Positions 9,301 through 13,242 of a stretch of 13,242 nucleotides of DNA are shown here, piece by piece (within the stretch, counting starts at the first letter, position 1; each line of letters begins with the position of its first letter). The stretch lies in the NCBI GenBank assembly GCA_016784945.1, contig JADHTP010000062.1, forward strand, positions 1-13,242, in the 5' to 3' direction. The notes below the pieces were generated by a model, which was given only the letters and a program-made list of their open reading frames with translations, was not told the origin of the DNA and did no database searches. The DNA is from Deltaproteobacteria bacterium (GTDB taxonomy: Bacteria; Myxococcota_A; UBA9042; DTJE01). The translations under genes and the position numbers were made by a program.

Positions 9301-9484
9301 GTTTGCCGCCGTCAACCTGATCCCCGAAGAAAAACTGCCCATGCCCAAGCAGCAGATCTACAGCCTGATGAATCTCCTGCTGGTACCCGACATCGACGTG
9401 GACGGCGACGGAACGAACGAGTCCATTTCCCTCGGGATGCTGGCGGAGGCGGATCAGGCCGTCATCACCGGCTTCTACTACTGA
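3296..9484 (+). CDS. Giant lipoprotein with 23 MopE-like Asp/Cys-rich repeats
   Basis: 2062 residues. Residues 1-29 are a lipoprotein signal peptide: basic start (KYRR), hydrophobic core, and AVSC with the lipid-carrying Cys at 29. Residue +2 is Gly, so no Asp retention signal is seen. A short acidic Gly/Asp/Thr linker follows to residue 71. Residues 72-1739 hold 23 units of about 73 residues, each with a DxDxD loop, DCND, and CNGxDDxC as in the putative metal-binding (Cu-binding_MopE-type) motif family. Residues 1740-1800 are a CTDD-like Cys linker and 1801-2062 a domain shared with the upstream gene product. The protein is strongly acidic. The likely role is a long disulfide- and metal-stabilised surface stalk carrying a terminal domain; this is inferred, and neither ligand nor partner is known. 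The longer open frame from 3191 is rejected because it overlaps the previous gene and puts residues before the signal peptide. Confidence 0.92.
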   Translation: MKYRRNQSGSRLNLYALLPAMALLLAVSCGGSGGTAEDSATDPGPHDTPDYGRDALDGDVTDTQETEPEPCITYYKDTDEDGFGTEDFQCLLAPQAPYTATQSGDCDDADGDVFPGRAEDCQTDWDDNCNEQVNEQDALNCIGFFADVDEDGFYPDGAVSQCWCLPVTGFSGEFPGDCDDTKAYIYPGRDEDCDTDWDDNCNDETNEQDALGCVIFFEDQDEDGFYPDGAQSQCWCLSVTGITGEVPGDCDDQTPDVNPEGMETCNGLDDDCDGDTDADLCPMITYYCDGDEDLHFSQVFTGACDEWNCMPQGCQDTPGDDCADGEALVHPDMEESCNGMDDNCAGGADEGDVCPVLKYHCDLDDDQHVSQSPSGSCAIFGCVPDGCAVDPGGDCNDKNALIHPDAAEECNGIDDNCSQGADEENTCPTLNYYCDKDADHHLSSTPTGTCSAFECVPMDCEVTPGGDCNDNALDINPDIPEVCNGIDDDCMAGPDDGGICPTIAYYCDGDDDGYPSTSQSGTCASFYCVPENCSEVVGTDCNDNAPHVNPGIPETCNGIDDDCQLGVDDTNACPTLAYFCDLDDDGHLSLAVSGTCDTFQCLPQDCLLAAGEDCNDKKAQVNPEMAETCNGVDDNCIDGADEGGVCPIQDYFCDTDQDGHVASTITGTCSTFDCLPEGCQLEPGMDCIDTNAAVNPDALEVCNGLDDDCKDGADAGTCPEIPYYCDKDIDGYESLTPSGLCSSFNCVPPDCHDVAGDDCNDNNVLVNPGVEETCNGMDDDCSGEVDDGDACPLDIYYCDEDSDGFFSLTASGSCSAFECTPAECQALAGEDCNDNNGAVNPLAAEICNGIDDNCKDGVDENDLCIETTYYCDVDDDGFTSTEVSGICGGFSCLPQACEVDPGTDCNDSRPLVNPDATEDCDTAYDDDCDGMVNDVDGLNCQDWFEDQDDDGFHADGAPSQCRCGPGDGYITQTPGDCDDGEATVHEGALEICDGLDNDCDDATDEDDICTTTTYYCDLDTDLHVAVAASGACNTPDCVPEGCETAPGDDCDDDNPSVNPNAAEDCDTAFDDDCNGLSDEEDALHCTVFHRDLDEDGFGHLTDTKCLCQATHLYAVSPDGATDCNDNNLNIHPLANEACNGMDDNCDGQTDEGFVCPFVTYYCDLDEDGYESEFLSGVCSAYNCVPAGCSTQTGDDCNDNNPLLNPGVDEQCNGFDDNCNGAIDEDDICPPVPFHCDLDGDGWVSSTLTGTCQTFDCIPVGCQAEAGLDCLDNEADIHPEAAETCNGVDENCSGEIDEGGVCPETLFYCDKDGDMFVAQEVTGSCQFFQCIPVGCMDSPGDDCNDNNPDANPLEDEACNGMDDNCDGQTDEGFICPFVTYYCDHDEDGHHSDFLSGVCNTYNCMPPGCQLFKGDDCNDNDQTIHAGAEEICNGIDDNCAEGVDEGDVCPPVPFHCDLDGDGWLSQDVSGICNAFECIPFGCEGAPGPDCNDNDDGIHPDAVETCDGVDENCQGEIDEGDICPEIFYYCDQDGDLHIAEDVSGSCKAFQCVPLGCQDTTGDDCNDNNTQIHPQFPEACNGIDDNCEGQVDEDGICPPVPFYCDNDGDQHVATQETGICAAFQCIPVDCQGNPGGDCNDNVPEINPDITETCNGIDDDCTGVIDDDAGCPLLEFYCDMDGDLYVSLAISDTCQTYLCMPPYCYDTPGPDCNDEDPWAHPGAKELCNGVDEDCDGTIDNHTCTIDGLCWEALQPNPTDGCLLCDPDVNPTGWTDYNGAACDDGYEATVNDICLDGVCAGELAPCFDGLPFHDALRIQSLLLGDDGNPGQGLNIDDDLSTCMPAGTYSDGSPICSEGIDNKFALVDILVNSELPKAFESGTIHIIMEFQDWSADGSPFVLAMHNGRLEPPESTCDFTQPGCEFIVAIDSFDAQCNPSILLSNATINGTQLTAGGSGHQIVLEMPLIGDTVVTLTIQMARLEGTVTIDGSSITAFSGILAGAFSKDELFAAVNLIPEEKLPMPKQQIYSLMNLLLVPDIDVDGDGTNESISLGMLAEADQAVITGFYY
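6699..6750 (+). repeat. 52-bp exact direct repeat, copy 1
   Basis: Identical to 7356-7407, at a distance of 657 bp. It encodes the end of unit 15 (EACNGMDDNCDGQTDEG). Such a long perfect match within an otherwise diverged array points to recent duplication or gene conversion. Confidence 0.85.
6764..8077 (+). repeat. Higher-order repeat: two three-unit blocks of 657 bp
   Basis: Units 16-18 (6764-7420) and 19-21 (7421-8077) form two blocks of exactly 657 bp whose units begin in the same order: FVTYYC, PVPFHC, then ETLFYC or EIFYYC. A third, shortened block (units 22-23, 8078-8512) starts PVPFYC and LLEFYC and lacks the FVTYYC unit. This indicates block duplication of three units at a time, in frame. 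Confidence 0.85.
7356..7407 (+). repeat. 52-bp exact direct repeat, copy 2
   Basis: Identical to 6699-6750. It encodes the end of unit 18. Recombination between the copies would delete or add exactly 219 codons without a frameshift. Confidence 0.85.
8513..9481 (+). other. CTDD-like linker plus ~260-residue domain, copy at the lipoprotein C terminus
   Basis: Residues 1740-1800 are a Cys linker (GLCWEA..., CLLCDP, CDDG..., CLDGVCAG) and 1801-2062 the domain. It shares with the copy at 294-1067: LR+..L.LG, GNPGQGLNID, TCMPAG, C.EGIDN, C......C, AQCNP, NGTQLTAGGSG, TVTLTI, LEGTVT, and LLVPDIDVDGDG close to the end. It is the last domain before the stop, so it is probably the tip of the molecule. 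Confidence 0.75.
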
Positions 9485-10349
9485 CCCCGCCCACGGCCAC
9501 CCGACAGGCGGCCTCCAGTGGACAATCGGCGCAGACGGCGTCGTGGAATCGTCCCCGGCATTGACCGGAAATCCCCAGGTGCGACAGGGCGAAGTCGAAG
9601 CGGGCGGGGTCTTCGGGATCGATTTCCCGCAAGGCCCGGGTGAGAGCCACTGCGTGGGCCAGGCGGGGTCCCGACCGACGTCGGGGTAGGATGCCCAGGT
9701 GTTGCGCGATGCGATCCACGTGGGTGTCCAGCGGTATGAGAAGGGCCGAGGGCGGCACCCCCTTCCACAATCCCAGGTCGATGCCGTCGTCACGGACCAT
9801 CCACCGCAGGAACAGGTTGAATCGCTTCAGCGGGCTGCCGGATCGCACGGAGGCCACCAGGAAACCGGGCCCCGGCAGGTCCGTCGGCTCGGGCGGGGGC
9901 CACAGTTCGGCCACCAGCGACTCCAGGCCGTCCATTACGTCACCCGTGGGACCGAATCCCCGCAGGAAAGGCGGTTCGAGCCCTCCCGACCCACGGACCA
10001 CGTGGGACAATCCCAGGAGAAGGGATGCGATCTCGTCTTCGCCCACGAACCGGTGGCGCAGGCCCGATGCCACCTCGCGGCATCCGGCGGCGTCCAGACC
10101 AGCCATGCGGGCGGCGGGATGATCACCCAGGCGGTCAACGACACATGACAACTTGGCCATAAATGCGGAAACTCGTCCAAAGGCGAAGGCGGAGGCCACG
10201 AAACCCATGACCTCACGGTCCAGGGGGTCCCCGTAGGCGCTGGGTATGGACAGGGGGTCTTCGCTGACTGTGGCCGACCGGTGAAAGCGCAGGTACACGG
10301 CTTCCAGGAAGACGGCCAGGTCCCTGATGCGTCGAGGGTGCCGGGTCAT
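9465..10349 (-). CDS. TIGR02757/DUF2400 family protein with endonuclease III-like Cys tail
   Basis: 294 residues, ATG at 10347-10349, TGA at 9465-9467. I recognise the TIGR02757 (DUF2400) pattern from KRFNLFLRWMVR (175-186), PLDTHVDRIAQHLG (206-219) and the DPEDPARFDFALSHLGI stretch (244-260). The family has no firmly assigned function that I know of. The DTHVDRIA segment and the following Cys set C264-x8-C273-x2-C276-x5-C282 parallel endonuclease III, where DTHIFRV carries the catalytic Asp and C-x6-C-x2-C-x5-C binds a [4Fe-4S] cluster. This suggests an HhH-GPD-type DNA glycosylase relative; the activity is inference. The canonical helix-hairpin-helix Lys is not obvious. The start overlaps the upstream stop (ATGA) and no good Shine-Dalgarno is seen, so translation is probably coupled. 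The 3' end overlaps the convergent lipoprotein gene by 20 nt. Confidence 0.85.
   Translation of the reverse strand: MTRHPRRIRDLAVFLEAVYLRFHRSATVSEDPLSIPSAYGDPLDREVMGFVASAFAFGRVSAFMAKLSCVVDRLGDHPAARMAGLDAAGCREVASGLRHRFVGEDEIASLLLGLSHVVRGSGGLEPPFLRGFGPTGDVMDGLESLVAELWPPPEPTDLPGPGFLVASVRSGSPLKRFNLFLRWMVRDDGIDLGLWKGVPPSALLIPLDTHVDRIAQHLGILPRRRSGPRLAHAVALTRALREIDPEDPARFDFALSHLGISGQCRGRFHDAVCADCPLEAACRVAVGGVSSRSR
10346..10349 (-). promoter_or_regulatory. ATGA stop/start overlap (translational coupling)
   Basis: On the minus strand, ATGA combines the ATG of the TIGR02757 gene with the TGA of the glycosyltransferase gene. Ribosomes finishing the upstream gene can re-initiate here, which implies one transcript for the two genes. 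Confidence 0.75.
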
Positions 10350-12370
10350 TGAGGCTCACAGACCCGGCCCGCTGGCAACCCGTTCACGTCGACCCTCCGG
10401 TACAGGGCGATGTGGTAATCGCGGAAGTGGTTCAACTGGTGATCCACGAATTCCCGTTCCCGGGTGAAATACCGGCCGATGAAGGGATTGGCCTGCATGA
10501 AACGTCGGGTGAACTTGGACCGGGGCGCTGACACGATATATCGCACGTTGTCCGAACAGATGGCTTCGAAGAACTCCTTTTCCGTCAGGACCCCCGACTT
10601 GAACCGCTTGCTGTTGGTATCGGCCTCGTCGGCCGCCATGCGACGGTCTGCCCTCAAGGCCACCAGGGGCGCGATGGTGGAGGCGCCGGTGATGGTTTCG
10701 TCGGCGGTGGAGTTGGCCCGGATGTGGTCGGCGATGTCGTCCAGCGTCGAAAAGGTCAACCGCTTGTTCCACACGAAATGACGGTAGTAGGGGGTCACAT
10801 CCCCTTTGACCCGCTTATCCACGAAAAACAGGTGCCTGGAAAGCGCCGACAGGGCGGGCAGCACCCAGGGCTCGCGCCAGTCATACTCCACCACCTTCCC
10901 CGTATCGCTGATCTCCTGTGGCCACAGGCTCCGGTTGAGATGGGCGGCCCATGCCCCGTGCAGTGCGAAAAGGACGGCCACGGTCACCGGGACCGCCAGG
11001 CCCTTCGGGGAGCGGGCCTCCCGAACGTCCAGGTACATTCGATACAGGGTGTAGGCCGCCGGGACCGACAGCAGGCTCAGCATGGGAACGGCGTAGAAGT
11101 CATAGAACTCGTTCAGCGCCGAGTATTCCAGCAGGAACAGCACGGCCACAAGCACCGCGATCTTCACCGTCCCCTCGGGTGTGCCCGACAGGAGGTCCCG
11201 GGGGGTTAGGGATCTGTACCATGGTTCCGCCCCTTCCTTACGGGATCCGGCGTCGGGCCTCCACCAGTTCACCAGGGCCTTGCCCAAGATCAGGGCTATG
11301 GCCAACAACGCCGCCAGGTAGCCCGGTGCGTGGAAATAGAGTGACTTGCCGAATCCCTTGGACGACAGGTAGGCCGACAGGTTGTTGAAGAAGGCGTTCA
11401 GCACGGCAAAGGGGTTGGCCGACCCGAACAACGGCACGCGATCACCGCCCTTGACGGGCTTGGCCATGTGGTAACTGAAGACACCTTCCACGAATCCAGA
11501 ACCGCCCAGGATGACGAAGGGAATCATGACCCCGCCGAAACCAGCCGCGAATCCCAGGGAGTATCGGGCAACGGACTTCTTCGTGTGAAAGGCCGCGGCG
11601 ATGGCCAGGGCCAGGACGCCGGCCAGGCCATAGAGCCCGCACCCGAGGGCCAGGCCGGCCAGCAGGCCCGAGGCAAAGAAGCGCCCCCGCACCGCAGCGA
11701 ACAGGGCCGCCATGAGGAAGGCCGTCATGAGGTTTTCGCCGTTCATGTCGGTGGAGCCCATGAGGACCTGGTAGGTGGTGAAGTGCAGGACGAGCACGAC
11801 AAAGGCCAGCACCTTCGACGAGGGACGGATGGTCAGGTACAGGAAAAGTCCCGCAAGGGCCTGCGCGACCACCGGGATGGCGTTCGCAACGCCCACGGAG
11901 AAGCCCAGGACGCCAAATACCGTCGTGGGCACCAGCAGGTGGACGGGGGGATGGGAAAAGAAGAAGTCCCGGTAGGGAATCGCCCCGTCCGCCATCCTGG
12001 CGGCCATGTAGTAGTAGATGTTCTCGTCGGTTCCGGAAGGATGGAAACCCACCAGCTTCAACAGCAGGAAGGCACCGAAGGCCAGGATCAGTCCCGCCGA
12101 CTCCATGACCCGCCCGATCACCTCTTCGGGCGGGGAAAACCAGCCCCTGTCACGGACGAGGTGGAGCCACCAACCGGCAATCGCGCCAAGGTACAGGGGC
12201 CAGTACAGCACAGCGGGAAGAAAGAACAGGGGGTGCCAGGGCAGGAGGGGGAGAGCCAAGAACAGGAGGGTCATCACCGCCACCAGGGCAGGCCTCTCCC
12301 AACCGGGAGGCACGGCAGGCGATGGGGGCCTTGCGGCCTTGTTCTCGCGCCTTTTCGATTTCTTTCCCAT
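10346..12370 (-). CDS. Polytopic GT-C/PMT-ArnT-type glycosyltransferase
   Basis: 674 residues from ATG 12368-12370. The N terminus is basic (MGKKSKRREN) and cytoplasmic by charge, followed by roughly a dozen hydrophobic segments up to about residue 476 and a soluble tail (about 480-674). After an early membrane segment comes GTDENIYYYMAARMADG (113-129) and PYRDFFFSHPPVHLL (132-146). This matches the first periplasmic loop of the lipid-linked-sugar-dependent GT-C family (PMT_2/GT39-like), in which the acidic pair (here D115-E116) is catalytic. The donor would be a polyprenyl-phosphate sugar and the acceptor a lipid, glycan or protein on the outer face of the membrane; neither can be read from sequence. 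The tail (DETITGASTIAPLVAL, ADEADTN, RYIVSAP) is common in this type. The open frame continues upstream to 12526, but that start would overlap meaB by over 130 bp; a GGGA element precedes the chosen ATG. Confidence 0.82.
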   Translation of the reverse strand: MGKKSKRRENKAARPPSPAVPPGWERPALVAVMTLLFLALPLLPWHPLFFLPAVLYWPLYLGAIAGWWLHLVRDRGWFSPPEEVIGRVMESAGLILAFGAFLLLKLVGFHPSGTDENIYYYMAARMADGAIPYRDFFFSHPPVHLLVPTTVFGVLGFSVGVANAIPVVAQALAGLFLYLTIRPSSKVLAFVVLVLHFTTYQVLMGSTDMNGENLMTAFLMAALFAAVRGRFFASGLLAGLALGCGLYGLAGVLALAIAAAFHTKKSVARYSLGFAAGFGGVMIPFVILGGSGFVEGVFSYHMAKPVKGGDRVPLFGSANPFAVLNAFFNNLSAYLSSKGFGKSLYFHAPGYLAALLAIALILGKALVNWWRPDAGSRKEGAEPWYRSLTPRDLLSGTPEGTVKIAVLVAVLFLLEYSALNEFYDFYAVPMLSLLSVPAAYTLYRMYLDVREARSPKGLAVPVTVAVLFALHGAWAAHLNRSLWPQEISDTGKVVEYDWREPWVLPALSALSRHLFFVDKRVKGDVTPYYRHFVWNKRLTFSTLDDIADHIRANSTADETITGASTIAPLVALRADRRMAADEADTNSKRFKSGVLTEKEFFEAICSDNVRYIVSAPRSKFTRRFMQANPFIGRYFTREREFVDHQLNHFRDYHIALYRRVDVNGLPAGRVCEPQ

Positions 12371-12389
12371 GGTATCCCGAACGTTTCGG

Positions 12390-13242
12390 TCAGAGTCCCT
12401 GGTCGACCAGTTTCTCGATGATTCTCTGAGCGGCCTCGTAGGGGTCGATCTGCCGCTCGAGGACCTGCGCCACCAGTTCACGGACTCCGTCATCCTGGTC
12501 CAGAAGCTTCTCCACGCCGGCTCCAACGCGCTGCATCACGAGGTCGGTGACCAGCGCTTCGGACCGGTCTCGCACCACCGAATCCAATGCGCCTTCGTGG
12601 GACAGAACCTCCAGAAGGCGCTCGATCTCGCCGAGCAGTTCGGGCAGGCCCGTCCCTTCGGTGGCCACACAGCGCATCACCTCGGGCTTGCGGGCCCCTT
12701 CAGGTGTCATCTCCACGGCCAGGTGCAGTTCCCCTGCGGTCTTGTCGGCGCCGGCCTGGTCCGCCTTGTTCACCACCAGGACGTCCGCGATTTCCAGGAC
12801 GCCGGCCTTGTGAGCCTGGACCTCGTCCCCCTGGCCTGGGGACAGCACGACGATGGTCACGTCGGCGTGACGCACGATGTCCACTTCATCCTGGCCCACG
12901 CCCACGGTCTCGACCAGCACGAAGTCGTATCCCATGGCGTCCAGGACCTGGACCACCATTCCGGTGGAGGCCGACAGTCCCCCGAGCCGACCCCGGGTGG
13001 CCAGGGAACGGATGAAAACGCCCGGGTCAGTAGCATGCCGTTGCATGCGAACACGGTCCCCCAGGATGGCGCCGCCGGTGAAGGGGCTCGTTGGATCCAC
13101 GGCCACCACGCCCACGGTCCGTCCGGACTCGCGGATTCGGCCGATCAGCCCGTCGATGAGCGTGCTCTTGCCAGTGCCCGGACTGCCCGTAACGCCGACG
13201 ATATGCGCATGCCCTGTCCGGGCGAAGAGGCGGGCCAGCACG
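12390..13242 (-). CDS. meaB: MeaB/ArgK-type P-loop GTPase, methylmalonyl-CoA mutase chaperone; 5' end off window
   Basis: At least 283 residues are visible; the N-terminal ~30-40 residues expected for the family (about 310-330 aa) lie beyond the window, so the Met at 13241 is probably internal. Walker A GSPGTGKS is at 19-26; VDPTSPFTGGAILGDRVRM (48-66) and ETVGVGQDEVDI (111-122) are hallmark MeaB segments; PGQGDEVQAHKAGVLEIAD precedes the NKAD base-recognition motif (158-161). MeaB loads and protects the adenosylcobalamin-dependent methylmalonyl-CoA mutase in the cytoplasm, using GTP. The mutase gene often lies next to meaB and may be upstream, outside the window. The stop (TGA 12390-12392) is 19 nt before the glycosyltransferase ATG, so the three minus-strand genes are likely one operon. 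A variant serving isobutyryl-CoA mutase or a related mutase cannot be excluded. Confidence 0.93.
   Translation of the reverse strand, partial: VLARLFARTGHAHIVGVTGSPGTGKSTLIDGLIGRIRESGRTVGVVAVDPTSPFTGGAILGDRVRMQRHATDPGVFIRSLATRGRLGGLSASTGMVVQVLDAMGYDFVLVETVGVGQDEVDIVRHADVTIVVLSPGQGDEVQAHKAGVLEIADVLVVNKADQAGADKTAGELHLAVEMTPEGARKPEVMRCVATEGTGLPELLGEIERLLEVLSHEGALDSVVRDRSEALVTDLVMQRVGAGVEKLLDQDDGVRELVAQVLERQIDPYEAAQRIIEKLVDQGL

Noticed and set aside
11468..12421. 317-codon plus-strand frame
   Set aside because: Shadow of the membrane glycosyltransferase. The product is Gly/Gln/Arg/His-rich low complexity, the usual antisense of hydrophobic codons.
12371..12526. Upstream start for the glycosyltransferase
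   Set aside because: It would add 52 Arg/Ser/Trp-rich residues read from within meaB in another frame. The ATG at 12370 leaves a normal 19-nt gap and a typical basic N terminus.
1..13242. tRNA, rRNA, riboswitch, IS element or attachment site
   Set aside because: No such structure or terminal repeat was seen. Nearly every base is in a coding frame.

Overview
The window looks like a chromosomal piece of a high-G+C Gram-negative bacterium, most likely a member of the Myxococcota or a related former deltaproteobacterial group. This is an inference. It rests on two very large secreted proteins built from cysteine- and aspartate-rich modules (MopE-type 'CNGIDDDC' units and CTDD-type modules), an architecture I associate with that group, and on uniformly GC-rich codon use. 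There is no rRNA, tRNA, phage, IS element or CRISPR array, and no marker in the window fixes the taxonomy.

Left part (bases 1-9484, + strand): two giant surface or secreted proteins. The first is cut by the window start, with at least 1067 residues visible. It carries the tail of one domain, a CTDD-like cysteine module, a complete domain of about 260 residues, and then about 700 residues that are nearly one fifth cysteine, including four tryptophan-centred Notch/LNR-like repeats. The second gene (3296-9484, 2062 aa) starts 89 bp downstream and encodes a lipoprotein. It has 23 consecutive units of about 73 residues, each with Asp-rich candidate calcium loops and an even number of cysteines, and it ends in the same CTDD-like module plus 260-residue domain seen in the first protein. 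The shared cassette shows that the two neighbours are built from common parts.

Right part (9465-13242, - strand): a tight three-gene run, read right to left. It consists of a meaB-type GTPase (5' end off the window), a polytopic GT-C-type glycosyltransferase 19 nt downstream, and a TIGR02757/DUF2400 protein whose ATG overlaps the glycosyltransferase stop codon (ATGA). The last gene converges on the large lipoprotein gene and overlaps it by 20 nt. The three products have no obvious shared pathway. The TIGR02757 protein carries a DTH motif and a four-cysteine tail arranged much like the catalytic and iron-sulfur regions of endonuclease III.

Most interesting points: the shared, apparently unnamed 260-residue domain; the 23-unit array with a 657-bp higher-order repeat; two unit flavours whose switching is out of phase with the unit boundary while cysteine parity is kept; and the Fe-S-like tail of the TIGR02757 protein. 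I see no complete defence, biosynthetic or mobile system here.
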